A stretch of DNA of 64,000 nt from Pyropia yezoensis (lineage: Eukaryota > Rhodophyta > Bangiophyceae > Bangiales > Bangiaceae): contig CM020619.1 in assembly GCA_009829735.1 (NCBI GenBank), positions 24,577,554-24,641,553 of the forward strand, written 5' to 3'. Shown piece by piece: positions 22,064 to 33,224 of the stretch. The notes below the pieces were generated by a model, which had not been told where the DNA came from, did no database searches, and saw only the letters and a program-made list of their open reading frames with translations. The position numbers and the translations under genes are program-made. The first letter of the stretch is position 1. Each line of letters begins with the position of its first letter.

Positions 22064-22645
22064 ATGTCCGACCCCGAGGTACTCGGGGAGGAAGAAGACC
22101 TCTTCGTCCCGGAGGAGATGGAGGACGACACGCCGGTCGGTCCGACCCCCCCTGGGTGCTTCCTGGTCAGCTCGTCCGACGACGACACGCCGGTGGCCGT
22201 CCGTTTGTCGGCCGGAGGACTGTCGTCCGTCTGTAGCGGCACGACGGCGCCGTCGGTTGGCGGTCAACCGCGGGTGGCTGCCTCTACTCCTTCTCTTTTG
22301 GCTGCCCGGATGGGGCCTGGTGCCGGTGCCGGCGCGGCAATGCTTCCTGATGGTCCGTCTGGCGGCGGCGGAGGCGTTTCCCTGTCAGCTCCGGCGGCGC
22401 CAGGTTGTCCGGGTGTCCGTCCGCAACTCCCTCGAGACGGGGCGGGCGTTGAAGTGGGTGGTGGTGGCGGCGCCTCGCTCAGTGTGTCGGGTCAAGATGG
22501 TCCGGGTGCCCGCCCGGCCGGCGCTCCGGCCCTGGGGGCTGTACCCGTGCCTTCCCCGTCCGAGGCGGGGGCAACGTCGACGGGTGGTACCGGCGACGGT
22601 ACCTTACCCGTGGTGCCGCGTGTGGCAGTATTGACCCCCAGGTAG
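22064..22645 (+). pseudogene. gag-like ORF, cut by retrotransposon LTR
   Basis: The ATG at 22064 starts MSDPEVLGEEEDLFVPEEME, an acidic N-terminus followed by Ser/Gly/Ala/Pro-rich low-complexity sequence. The frame runs directly into the 5' LTR at 22621, and its stop at 22645 lies within the LTR, so the native 3' part is missing. No zinc knuckle or capsid motif is retained. Composition and setting resemble the N-terminal part of an LTR-retrotransposon gag. A host protein is equally possible. Confidence 0.3.
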
Positions 22646-23089
22646 GGGGGCAACACGTGCCATGCAAGGGGTGGCAGGCCACTAGCCTGATCCGTTCCTC
22701 CCCCTGCTTTTGGGTCCATATTCCCTAAGTTTGGGATAGTTAGCTTAGTAGTAAATCCAACTTGGATTTGAGGGTTTTCTGCATTTATCGTCTTGAATTT
22801 TCGTGTGGCCCGGTGGGCAGGTGCTGGGGTGGGAGATTCTGAGTGGCGAGATTCTGAGGGGACCCTGGGGGGATAAGGGGAGGGACAGCGGGGCTTGGCC
22901 CTGCTTCCCCGTCCCGACCAAGAAACTGTCGGACCACACACCATCCTCTTGTTTGTCAGTGGGGGGATTGCCCCACAACAGGGACAGAGTGTGTGCGACT
23001 TGCACTTCTTCCGGTTCCCCCGACACGGGAGGCAGCCCTTGTACACCGCCCCAACTTGGGTGCCGTGTGTGCGAGTGGTTTTTGCCACA
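22621..23089 (+). repeat. 5' LTR of Ty3/gypsy element 1
   Basis: This 469-bp repeat matches 31530-31998 with about five substitutions. It begins TGTGGCAGTATTG and ends TTTTTGCCACA, so TGTGGCA and TGCCACA form a perfect 7-bp inverted terminus. Confidence 0.95.
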
Positions 23090-23091
23090 TT

Positions 23092-23109
23092 TGGTGGAGC
23101 AGCAGGGGA
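23092..23109 (+). other. candidate primer-binding site
   Basis: TGGTGGAGCAGCAGGGGA begins two bases after the 5' LTR. Its start, TGG, complements a tRNA CCA end. I cannot name the tRNA. Confidence 0.45.
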
Positions 23110-23208
23110 CAGAGGTAAACTTTACCTCCGGGTGCACCCGGGTGTTGGGGGCCCTCTGTCTCAGAGGAACGGTGGACTTGGACCGTGTCATACGGATCGT
23201 TAGCCAAC

Positions 23209-25156
23209 ATGGCTAGCTCGGACCCCCCGTCGTCCGGGGAGTACACGGGTCACGCACGTACTTCAGTGCCTTTGAATACTGGTGAGACACAGGTGGGTTT
23301 ACCTGGGGTCGCAGAGGGACTAGAGGTCCCTCAAGCCAGCAGGACTGGAAGTGCGGGCGGGCAACAGGCCACCCCGACTCAGTCGGGAGTTCACTCGGGT
23401 GACACTTCTGATGTGGGTGGGCCGAAGTCTGGCCACCGTGTGGTGTACTCAACGGGAACGTCCCAAGGGGTGAGGACTGTCCCCGCGGGTTCCACTCGGG
23501 TTGGAGCCAACTTTGGCTTGGAGCCGTCGCCAACTAGGCTTTCGGAGGACGGCGGACCTCCGTTGGTCGGCGATGGGCTCGCGCCCATGCCCCCGGCTGA
23601 GACCCCTGAGGAACGTGGTTACCCCTCAGGTGGACTCCCGGAGGCGGACCGAGACTCAACTGGAGTCGTCAATCCACTCCTCGCGGAAACTGTCCGTCGG
23701 GAGGCGACCAATGTGTTGCAGCAGACTTTGCCGGACCTGGTGGTCACGATGACGAATACTATTCTGAATCAGATTGTGGCGAGTTTGCCACATGGCCTTA
23801 ATGTCCAGACCGGAATTGGTGCTTTCGAGCCCGCAGGCGCAGGGGGAATCCCTCCTCACGCCTATCTCGGGTCGCCCCGAACAGGGGGCGACACCTGTGA
23901 CTCCCAACGAGGGAGCCACACCATACTCGGTGGGGCGTACGCCCTTCATGGGGGCGTTTCCCCCGGAGACGCCGGCGGCTACACCAAGCGCGCCGCGCCA
24001 GACTATGGGCACTGAGGGTCAACTTACCCCAGTGCCACAGCGGCTGTTCCCTCAACGTGAGGTGCCGCCCAAGATCCAGGTAGCCAACCCGGTCTACCAG
24101 AGGATCTTTGATTGTGAGACCTACGCCCTCCACAACAAGTCGGTGGCGTATGGTCCTGACCAGGCCCGAGCCATGGGCCGTGCCAAGAAGAATGCACTTC
24201 ACTCTTTTGGGCACAAAGCGGAGTGGGATGGAACTCCCCCCCTCCGTGTCTTTGAGTTCCTACGTCGTTTCACAAAAGCCTGTGACGACAATGCCATAAG
24301 TGAAGGCATGGCTTTCTATAAGCTACAGGAGTTTACGAAGGGAGACCTGCGGACAGAACTTATGTCCGTCATGCCCAGCTCCTCAAGTGGAGGCGCTGGG
24401 GAGGTGACGTCCTATTTGGAGCTCGTCAACTGGTTGTTGAGAGCCATGGTTGATGAAGCGGCGTTGGCTTCTCAAGTCGAGGAGTTTACGCAAGCCCATC
24501 AGAAAGAGGCGGAGGACGAGTTGTCCTTTGCGGAGCGAGTCCGTAAGCTCAACAATCTTTGTGGGTTTCTTCATCCACAAGCTGTGGTGAAGAGTCGGTT
24601 TGTGGAGGGACTCCATTGGTCAGTCCGGATGGAGACCCGGGAGCATAACACTGCCCGGGCGACCCTGGCCGAGTTGGCTAGGTTCGCTTACCGCAGAGGT
24701 GAGGCCTACCGCCAGTTGCGGGAGGAACAACGCCAGGAGCGTCAGGCCGAATTGGCCAAGGAACGTGAGGAGGCGCGCCAGGCCAGAGAGTTGAGAGAGG
24801 CACACCGAATCCGCAGGGAGAGGGTGGTAGCTGCCGTGGGAACTTCCCAGGGTACCTTTTCGTCTTCCCCAGTCGGGAAGACCCCTCCCGGAACAGACAA
24901 TCGGTGTTGGAACTGCAACTCCCATGGACACTGGGCATATGACTGCCCCAAGTTGAATAAACGCATCCAACAACTTGTTAGGAATGCGAGTAAGAAGTCG
25001 GCTACGAACAAAGTACGTTCTCGCCGCGAGGGTGGGTCTCGACCGGTCGTCGCGGTCGCCACACCCTCGGCGGAGGAGGCGGACACGTCGTCCTCGGACT
25101 CGTCGTCTTCCCCCCCGCCCTCAGATTCGGACGCCAAGTCGGCGGGAAACGAATGA
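23209..25156 (+). pseudogene. gag of element 1, with one internal frame change
   Basis: The likely start is the ATG at 23209 (MASSDPPSSGEYTG). The first part, Ser/Gly/Pro-rich with a helix REATNVLQQTLPDLVVTMTN, is in one frame until about 23825. The capsid part continues in the next frame (…SSPQAQGESLLTPISGRPEQ) to TGA 25154-25156. The capsid region (about 24090-24790) carries the retrotransposon-gag pattern FLRRFTKAC, YKLQEFTKGDLRTELM and VEEFTQAHQKEAEDELSFAE. A CCHC zinc knuckle, CWNCNSHGHWAYDC, lies near 24905. It binds and packages element RNA. The single-base frame change may be a mutation or a programmed shift. The stop overlaps the pol ATG as ATGA. Confidence 0.8.
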
Positions 25157-28100
25157 CCGTTGGAGCTGGCCGTCCGAAGCTCACAACGGCAGCCTCGGCC
25201 AAGTGGGCCAAGAGGACGAACCAACCGTGCCGGATACTGCGGCGACCTAAGGGAGTCCGCCCACCTCGGGTAGGACTCCCCAAGAACGTAAACCCACGTC
25301 GGGTCATCGCGGTGCTGACGGGTGAGACCTTCCGGGTGGTTGGACGGGTGCAACTTGCCCCCGGCCGTGCTTGCTGTGCCCGTATCGTACTTGATACCGG
25401 GTCAGGAGCCTCCTTGATACGCAAGTCGCTATTACCAAAGGAGGTGAAGCTCCAACGCTGGAGGTCTAAAGCTGACCATCTGATCGATATCAATGGTGGG
25501 GTACTTCCCATCGTTGGTGCCGTGACCCTACCAACTAGGTTGGGGACCCATGAGGTCGACGTGACCTATGGAGTAGTTGAGAATATATCGGTACTCCTGC
25601 TTCTGGGTACCCCTTATGTCGTAACACAAGTGCCTTTGATTAGTGGCCCTGAGTACTGGGTCAAGTTGATAAATGGGGAAACCATCCCCATCCTTGGTAA
25701 GGGAAAGTCTGTGGCTCCTGTGACAGTCTCACAGTCGAAGCCGGTTTGCTCCGTGAGAGAAGGGTTTACTGCTACCCTGTGTTTAGCCCGTAAGGTCACG
25801 TTGCACCCCAACTCGGTGGCGCACGTTGACGTTGTAACTGATTATACGGGGAACGGGTTGGTGCATCCTCACCGCCGTCTTGCTCGCAAGCACCAAGTGC
25901 ATGTTGCCCGTGGCACGATGGCCTCCAAAGCCGGAGTCCCGTGGAGGATCCAGGTGATGAACCTGAGCTCGTCGCCCAAGTACTTCAAGTCGGAAGCCAA
26001 GTTCGGCTATATCGACCAACATGAGGGACCGGTAGTAGCGGTCACCCTCAATGCGGGCGCGAGTAGCGACCCGAAGTCCGGAAAGGAGAAGCATCAAGCC
26101 AAGTCGGCCGCCTCTCCTCGGCCCCATGTGAACATGAAGGGTGTCCCACCCAGGTTGAGGGTTCAAGTTGAACGCCTCTTGGACAAATATCACAAGTTGT
26201 GGGATGGTCAATTGGGACTCATGAGAGCCATCCAACACCGGATCGAGTTGAAGCCCGGTGCACCCCCTATACGCCAACAACCGTATAGGGGAGGACCCCG
26301 TTCAAGGGCCCTCGTTAAGGAGCAAGTTGCTCGCATGGAGGCCCTCGATGTGATCGAGGCCAGCAACGCCGAGTGGGCGAGTCCGGTGGTTATCGTCCCC
26401 AAAGTTGATGGGACCCCCCGGTTCTGTATCGACTACCGTAAGCTCAACGAGAGCACGGTGAAGGACAGTTATCCCCTACCTAGGATGGATGACTGTCTGG
26501 ACTCTCTGGGGGAGGCAAACGTGTTCTCTACCCTGGACTGTAACGCGGGGTACTGGCAAATTCCCATTGCCCCGGAAGACAGGCATAAAACTACCTTTAC
26601 CTGTCACTGTGGTACCTACCAGTGCAAGCCACTACCGTTTGGACTGTGCAACGCGCCGGCAACTTTCTAGCGCGCTATGGACATGATTTTGGCCGGAGTA
26701 CGGTGGCAGATCTGTCTCGTGTACCTAGACGATATCATTGTGTTCTCCCGAAGTCCGGAGGAACACATTGGCCATCTTGGCCAGGTGTTCAAGCTACTTG
26801 CTGACGCCGGTGTGTCACTGAAGGCGAGTAAGTGCCACATCTTCACTCAAGAGGTGGAATACTTGGGACATGTTGTCCGTCCGGGGCGCCTCAGTGCCAA
26901 CGAGAAGAACTTGAGGGCCATCCGTTAGGCTCAGTACCCCCGGACCCAGACCCAGATGAGGAGCTTCCTCGGGATGTGTAACGTGTACCGACGTTTCACC
27001 AAGGGCTTCGGCAAGGTGGCGAAGCCGTTGAATGAGTTAGTGAGCTCAACGCTACCGAAGAACCTGCCTCCCCCAAGTCGGGTGGAGCAGGAATCCTTTG
27101 AGACTCTTCGGGACCTTCTGCTGAAGCCCCCCATCTTGGCTTTTCCCAGGTTGGGAGGCCACTACATCCTGGATGTGGACGCGAGCTACGACCAACTTGG
27201 TTGTGTGTTGCTTCAGCAGCAGCCGGACAAGGAGTACTTGCCGGTGGGATACTTCAGCAAGGAGCTGAACTCGGCCGAGAAGAACTACGGAGTCACCGAT
27301 TTGGAAGGACTCGCAGTGGTGTGGGCGGTGACGTCACTTCGTCACTACCTAGAGGGTGAGAAGTTCCTCATCCGCTGTGACCACCGCGCGTTGCAGTTCA
27401 TCTTTAAGACGGATTGTACGAACACTCGTCTCAACCGGTGGAGGGTGCGACTGGCACCCTTCAACTTTGATATTGAGTACCGACCGGGCAGGCAACATGC
27501 CCTTGCCGAAGGCCTTTCTCGGATACCTACCGAGGGGCTGGACAGTAACCCAGTCGATGAGGACATCCCCATCGTGGGGGTAGTCACGCGCTCGGGTCAG
27601 GCGTTGAACCACGAGGCGCCAGGGAGCAAGAAGTACTTGCCCCTGTCCCTGGACGAGGTGGTGAAGGACCAGGCCGAGGACCCCTTCTGCAAGTCGCAGA
27701 GGGATACACTGGATACAGTGGCGGAGACGCGGTTCTTTCTCGGAGACGATGGCCTCCTCATGAGGAGGGGGGTATTCCAGGGGACCGAACAACTTGTCGT
27801 CCCCGCATCCCTCAAGGATAGTATTCTTGAGAGGGAGCATAACGCTCCCACAGGTGGACACCTGGGGTCTAGTAAGCTGTACAAGACCCTGAGGACCAGG
27901 TACTACTGGCCGTCCATGGTGATGGACATCTACAGTTGGGTGGCTGCCTGCACAAGTTGTGCGCAGAACCGTCTGATGGAACGGCGGCCTATTACGGCTA
28001 TGCTACTGTTCCCGGCCAAGGAGCCCTTTGCCGCGTTGGCAATGGACATCCTTGGGCCACTGCCAGTGACCGAGGAGGGCAACTAGTCCCTCCTCGTCAT

Positions 28101-29136
28101 CTATGACCGCTTCACGAAACTTACGCGAGCGATCCCACTGGCATAGATCACGGCCATGTCGGTCGTGTCAGCCTACCTGGATCACTGGGTTGCCGCGTAT
28201 GGCATTCCGGATAGTACACTATCGGACAATGGACCGCAATTTGCGTCTGTACTGTTTCAGGGAGTGCTGGATATGTTGGGGGTTAAGGCAAACTATGCCA
28301 CCCCCTACCACCCACAAACTAATGGGCAGGTGGAGCGCTTCAACAAAACTATTGTTCGGCAGCTGCGCCACTATGTGAGTGAGCACGTGAAAACGTGGGA
28401 CCAATACATTTCTATTCTTACCACTGCCTACAATTCGCAGGTTCACTCATCTACCGGGAAAGTACCCCTCGCTTTTGTGACCCCCCGTCGCGTACGGTCT
28501 ATTGCTGTGCGGCGGCCGCTCCCAACTAGGGAGGATGGTGGCAGTACGCCTACTCCTACTGAGAGTAAGGCGGAGTTCGCTGCTAGGATTGAAAAACTCA
28601 TCCCTAAAGTCAGGGCTGAGATGGATAAAGCACAAAAGCGCTACAAGCGTACCTTTGACAAAAAGGTGCGTCATGCAAAGCATGTCCCCGAGCAGGGTGA
28701 CTGGGTGCTGGTTGACTCACACACCCCAACTGGGGGTAAGTTGGTATTCCAGACGAAGGGGCCGTACCAGGTCCTTCGTACTGATGGGCGGCGCTTCACC
28801 ATCGAAAGTGACGATGGGGTCCGCACAGTGAACGGACAGGACGTGGTCAAGGTTGCACCACCGCCTGCAGGCGACCCAGCTTGGGCACGTGCGTTGGAAG
28901 CGTGGCGCCTCCCCTCGCTGCCTGCGGCCAAACATGGCCCGCAGGAGTACGTGTTCAATAAGTTCATCGACCACGGGTGGGATGAGGACACTGACCGCCT
29001 CATGTTGAGGGTGCGTTGGTTTGGCTACAAGGCCAAGGATGATACGTGGGAATATGCGGAGGACTTTCCCGCTGAGAAGGTCCGGGCCTACTGTGCCCGG
29101 AATGAGATAGACCCTAGCAGCCCCCCGTCAACGTGA
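25153..29136 (+). pseudogene. pol polyprotein of element 1, four in-frame TAG codons
   Basis: One reading frame of 1328 codons encodes all enzymes in order. Protease carries DTGSGASLI (near 25393). RT carries RFCIDYRKLN, LPFGLCNAPATF and catalytic YLDD (26722-26733). RNase H runs from VDASYDQLGCVLL to a CDHRALQFIF-type motif. Integrase carries a zinc motif H…H…CTSC and the D,D,E set AMDILGP, LSDNGPQF and TNGQVERFNK. A chromodomain-like C-terminus ends LRVRWFGYKAKDDTWEYAED. It is interrupted only at 26668, 26926, 28084 and 28144, each time by TAG, with no frameshift. It copies and integrates the element and the chromodomain may guide targeting. Translation begins at the ATG overlapping the gag stop, in the -1 frame. 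Confidence 0.95.
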
Positions 29137-29247
29137 GGGAAGGCCGGGTAACAGTGCCAAGAGAGTGCTTCAAGTCGAAGTGGTACGCAGAGCGGCTTTT
29201 ACCTACAGCCCTAACCCTCACACTCTCACAACAAAGGCAGCTGCCAA
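29137..29247. other. spacer between pol and the opposite-strand ORF
   Basis: About 110 bp separates the pol stop from the stop of the convergent antisense ORF. Nothing else is recognised. Confidence 0.6.
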
Positions 29248-31191
29248 CTAGGCATGCATGCTAGACTCTCCAACCCCACCGCCCTCGCCTTCACGTGGAG
29301 GCGAGCGGCGTGACCCCCGGCGATAACGCTCCTCACCAGTCGGGAGGGCCGGCGGCTCCAAGTCGGACCCGCCGCGCCCCTCACGGTCGCGCAAGTGGCG
29401 ACGACCGCGGCTGCTCTTCTGCTTAGTCTTGCGCGCAAGTTGGCGACGCAGACGCCGGATCGACTCCGACTCTGACGGAGTGGAGGACTCGGAGACGGAG
29501 TAAGACAACTCGTCTTCCGATACGGAGGGAGAGCGCCGCGAGCGTCGGCGACGACGGCGAGGAGGCGAGTATGCCCGGCTCGCACGACGTTTGCCACGCC
29601 CAAGTGGGGCTGGCTGGGGCACAATAGCTCCGATGCGAGCCAACTCGGCCGTCATAAACTCCGCCACCGACTCGCAACTCGCGGTCGCCACCGCAGTACG
29701 AACGCGCTCCTCAAGTTGAGGAGTCTCGGAAACTTGAAGGGTTGCGGTCGACGCGGCCAACCAGGAGATGGTGCGCACCAACGTGGTGATCATCATCTCT
29801 GAGGTCAGAGGCGTGGCCGGTAACACCAATTTGGGGTAAACCGTCAGAAGGGTGGTCCCCAAGTTGGGGGACACCGGGGTGGACGACTCCTCGGCCACGC
29901 TAATCGGGATGTCCCCGTGCGGCTGGTAGGGGACAGGAGGAAGTGGAGGGGCACGCCGAGGTGGCGGTGCCCGGGTGTAACTGCGACCCCTACTCGGGGC
30001 CCCCGCAGTGGGTTGAGTCATGTGGTCATCATGGGAAGGCGCGGCCATCACTACGACCTTGTCCGGGGGTGGCGCAGTGTGGCGATCCACCCCCGGGGCA
30101 TACGGGTAGTCCCCGATGCCCAACCCCTCTCGTAGTACCACACGGCCGTCGTGAAGTTCACGAGCGACCCATACGAACTGGCGAAGTGCGCCATCGTCCT
30201 TGGGCCCACGAGTGGGGCGGCGCAACTTGTGCTCAATGCTCTCCCACTCGATAAACTTGTGGAGGCGGAGCATCTCCTCAAGTAGAGTGAGTTGTCCTGA
30301 TGAGCACCCCTCAGCAACAAGCTGAGGGGTGAGCTGTTCCAAACCTTGGATAAGCCGGAGGGGAAGATGCCAGAGCATCCCCCGCCGCTGGACACAGGAC
30401 ACCCAGGTCGACATGACCTCGAGGAGCCACTTGATGGCCAACATGGCCCACACCAGGTGATCTGGGCTAGCCGTCAACATGACGGAGCCGAAGTGGTCGA
30501 ACAACCGTGGCAGCAACGCAGGGAACCCGTAGGGGACCTCAACTTGAGGCCACCACTCGGGCTTCTTCGGATAGTACTGCTCCTTACAGGCAGCGGACTG
30601 CTTCTGAAACTCAATTTGAGCCGAGGTCACCAAGTAGGGACCTCGCCGGAAGTCCTTCTCCATCCGCACATCAAATTGATGAGTGTGCGGATCGGCCTCG
30701 TGAAGGTACGGGGGGCGAGTTGCCACCGCGTCCCAAGTAAAGGTCGGCAAGTCGCCGGGACCCGGGATAGTTCCCCCGCGGTCCATCATGGCCTTGGCCT
30801 GCTGTACGTCTTCGACCTCCTCATCGTCCAGGAAGGCAAACTGGTCCGTCCTGAAGCCGGCAGGGAACCCGACCCTACGGGGATACTTCTCCCGTAGGCG
30901 GTCTCACACCCGACCCATCGCTGTGCCAAGTCGGCCATAGCGAAGAACAGTCAACCCCTCCTCATACAGAGGCCACGCGGGGAAAAACCACCGCCCCAAG
31001 GCCTCACGCGGGACAACGTGTCCCGCCTCCGCGGGAGATCCCGCCGTCAACCCAAAGCCGGGTGACGCGGGAGTCCCATCCCCCGGAGTAACCGCGGAGC
31101 CCCCGCCGGAAGTCCCGGCGGGCGCTGCACCGTAGGAGGTGTCCTCCATACGTTCGTCAACGGAGTCCGTCTCCACTCCCGGGGTCGCCAT
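29248..31191 (-). CDS. antisense ORF inside Ty3/gypsy element 1, unknown protein
   Basis: From an ATG in a good context (GCCATGG) at 31191 the minus strand reads 647 codons, beginning MATPGVETDSVDERMEDTSY. The single interruption is a TGA at 30906-30904; the frame continues as DRLREKYPRRVGFPAGF and on to 29248. A globular middle (about residues 100-300) contains YLVTSAQIEFQKQ, YPKKPEWWPQVEVPYGFPAL and a hydrophobic HLVWAMLAIKWLLEVMSTWV stretch. The C-terminus (about 533-640) is Arg/Ser-rich (RRRRRRSRRSP, then acidic Ser, then RRLRRQLARKTKQKSSRGRR), which suggests nucleic-acid binding or nuclear location. No family recognised. Antisense extra ORFs between pol and the 3' LTR are known in some plant elements (Grande, Tat lineage). 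Expression would need a promoter near the 3' LTR. Confidence 0.7.
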
Positions 31192-31529
31192 GGCTCTCCC
31201 CAAGTTGGGGAGAGACGCCCTGGTTGCAGCGGCACGAGACCCGCCTCGAGTTGAGGGGGGCTCGGATCGTGGGTAAATGGGTGGCCTCCCCAGCGTGGGG
31301 CGGCCAAGGGGAAGGTGAAGGGGATATGTTGGTGATGGTGAAGTGAGAACCGGGGAGAGCAAGCTGCCGAGTGGGCAAGCTTGAGGAGAGGGGCGGTCAA
31401 CGTGACCGCCTCTACATCCGCGTTACGTACTCGAGGGGGAACAGCAAGTCGCGCCCCCAACGCCGAGACGTGCGTTTACGCACCCCCTCACAGGGCCGAC
31501 CGGGTCGGTCGGAACTGAGGAGAGGGGAG
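31192..31529. other. element 1 3' untranslated region with polypurine tract
   Basis: The purine run CTGAGGAGAGGGGAG (ending at 31529) directly precedes the 3' LTR and would prime plus-strand synthesis. The rest would be the promoter and leader of the antisense ORF. Confidence 0.6.
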
Positions 31530-31998
31530 TGTGGCAGTATTGACCCCCAGGTAGGGGGGCAACACGTGGCATGCAAGGGGCGGCAGGCCACTAGCCTGAT
31601 CCGTTCCTCCCCCTGCTTTTGGGTCCATATTCCCTAAGTTTGGGATAGTTAGCTTAGTAGTAAATCCAACTTGGATTTGAGGGTTTTCTGCATTTATCGT
31701 CTTGAATTTTCGTGTGGCCCGGTGGGCAGGTGCTGGGGTGGGAGATTCTGAGTGGCGAGATTCTGAGGGGACCCTGGGGGGATAAGGGGAGGGACAGCGG
31801 GGCTTGGCCCTGCTTCCCCGTCCCGACCAAGAAACTGTCGGACCACACACCATCCTCTTGTTTGTCAGTGGGGGGATTGCCCCACAACAGGGACAGAGTG
31901 TGTGCGACTTGCACTTCTTCCGGTTCCCCCGACACGGGAGGCAGCCCTTGTACACCGCCCCAACTTGGGTGCCGTGTAGGCGAGAGGTTTTTGCCACA
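31530..31998 (+). repeat. 3' LTR of Ty3/gypsy element 1
   Basis: 469 bp with the same termini as the 5' LTR (TGTGGCA…TGCCACA). Differences from the 5' copy are one near each of offsets 40 and 52, and three clustered in the last 25 bases. Confidence 0.95.
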
Positions 31999-32543
31999 CA
32001 GTGGGGTGACTGGGAGAGAGAAAAGGGCGTGATTGGTGTGGCACGGTGAATAAACAAGCATTGTATCGTTGGGAAGAGGAGCCGTGGTTAGCACATGATG
32101 CCATTGTAGGCGCCGGATGAGACTGAGCCGCAGGTAGGATCAGCATTGCGAGCGTCGTATGATTGGTGTCCAGAGAGTGTGCAGGAGCGAGTGACTGGCA
32201 GCGTACCGATACTAAGGGGCCACCGTGACACCGTCGAGCCCCATTGGAGAACCCGCTGGTCCTCCTCGTGCGTGGAGGGGGGTCAGGGGCGTATGTTGGC
32301 GACCGCTTGTGAGGGGGATTGGCGGGTGTGGAGCATGTGGGCGGGGTAGTGAGACCTGCAGATCAGCAACCGGGGCAACTCGCCCCCCGCTCACACTGCG
32401 CAAGCTGCTTGACCTCCAAAAGAAGTCACAAATGACGTCACGTGGCACAGGAGGCACTGTCATGGACAATATATCCGAGGAGGGCTACATCCGCGGCGAA
32501 TATGCTATGTCCGCCCTTGAGTAGGTGTGTGCCCCCGCAGGAA
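31999..32543. other. flank of element 1, no gene recognised
   Basis: The sequence shows neither a second LTR nor a credible frame. It ends with CCCCCGCAG just before the zinc-finger start codon, which could be a 3' splice site. Confidence 0.4.
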
Positions 32544-32879
32544 ATGGCCCGCCGTTTCATCGCGCCGCCACCACCGCTGATTGCGCACATCAAGCCGACC
32601 ACTGCGCGGGCGGTGGAACAGCGTGAGCAGCGCCGGATCGCCAAGAACCGCCGCATCCCACTGGGCACTCACAACTGTACGCCATGCGGTGTGACGTGCA
32701 ACAGCCTATCGGTGTTACGCGACCATCGTAACTCACGTCGGCATCGTAACACTGTCCATCGCCCCTCCACTCTCCCACGCTGCGATCCCTGTGGGCGTGA
32801 ATTTGATATAGTGGTACATTTCGAAAGCCACTTGCGTGGCAAGGCCCACCACCGTCAGCTGGCGCGGGGCACCGACTGA
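32544..32879 (+). CDS. small protein with two U1-type C2H2 zinc fingers
   Basis: The ATG at 32544 (MARRFIAPPPPLIAHIKPTT) gives 111 residues; an in-frame ATG exists at 32442. Two fingers are visible: CTPCGVTCNSLSVLRDHRNS with RRH following (C-x2-C-x12-H-x5-H), and CDPCGREFDIVVHFESHLRG with KAH following (same spacing). The long His spacing is that of U1/matrin-type fingers, which in known proteins bind RNA or double-stranded RNA as well as DNA. An Arg/Glu-rich helix (AVEQREQRRIAKNRR) precedes the fingers. The gene lies between two Ty3/gypsy elements, 345 bp before the second gag. It may be an accessory gene of that element or an independent host gene. CCCCCGCAG immediately before the ATG resembles a splice acceptor. 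Confidence 0.6.
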   Translation: MARRFIAPPPPLIAHIKPTTARAVEQREQRRIAKNRRIPLGTHNCTPCGVTCNSLSVLRDHRNSRRHRNTVHRPSTLPRCDPCGREFDIVVHFESHLRGKAHHRQLARGTD

Positions 32880-33224
32880 CAACCCCCATTGATCTACCGC
32901 GAGAACCCGAACTTCCCCGTCTGATCCCCCCACGGCGCGAGAATCCAACGAGACCGACTCGGGCCCGGGCGCGGACGCGGACCAAAAATCCGATTGCACG
33001 ACATCGTCCGGTTTGACTGCGGTAAGTTTTAGCGAAATAATGTTCCACGATCTTGATCTCGTTGCGGCGACCCCGCGGCACTTGACCAATGATCGCGCGC
33101 CACTACGTCGCTTGATTACATTACTTGCACAGATCCATCCGGACTTCGACTGGGCAACGCTTTTGCAAGTCTGGCTCGATCTGTCCTGTGAATTTGTAAG
33201 TCTCGGCATTAAATCCCATGCACG

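Larger units (their letters stand above)
22621..31998 (+). mobile_element. Ty3/gypsy chromovirus, element 1, nearly complete
   Basis: The 9378-bp element comprises 5' LTR, gag, pol (protease, RT, RNase H, integrase, chromodomain-like end), a long ORF on the opposite strand, a polypurine tract (about 31517-31529) and 3' LTR. Near-identical LTRs indicate recent insertion. The five bases outside the LTRs (CCGCG before 22621, CAGTG after 31998) do not match, so no target duplication is visible. The pol order RT-RNaseH-integrase defines Ty3/gypsy. Confidence 0.95.

Noticed and set aside
22621..31998. CRISPR or tandem-array interpretation of the repeated 469-bp block
   Set aside because: The two copies flank gag-pol and have TG…CA inverted ends, so they are LTRs.
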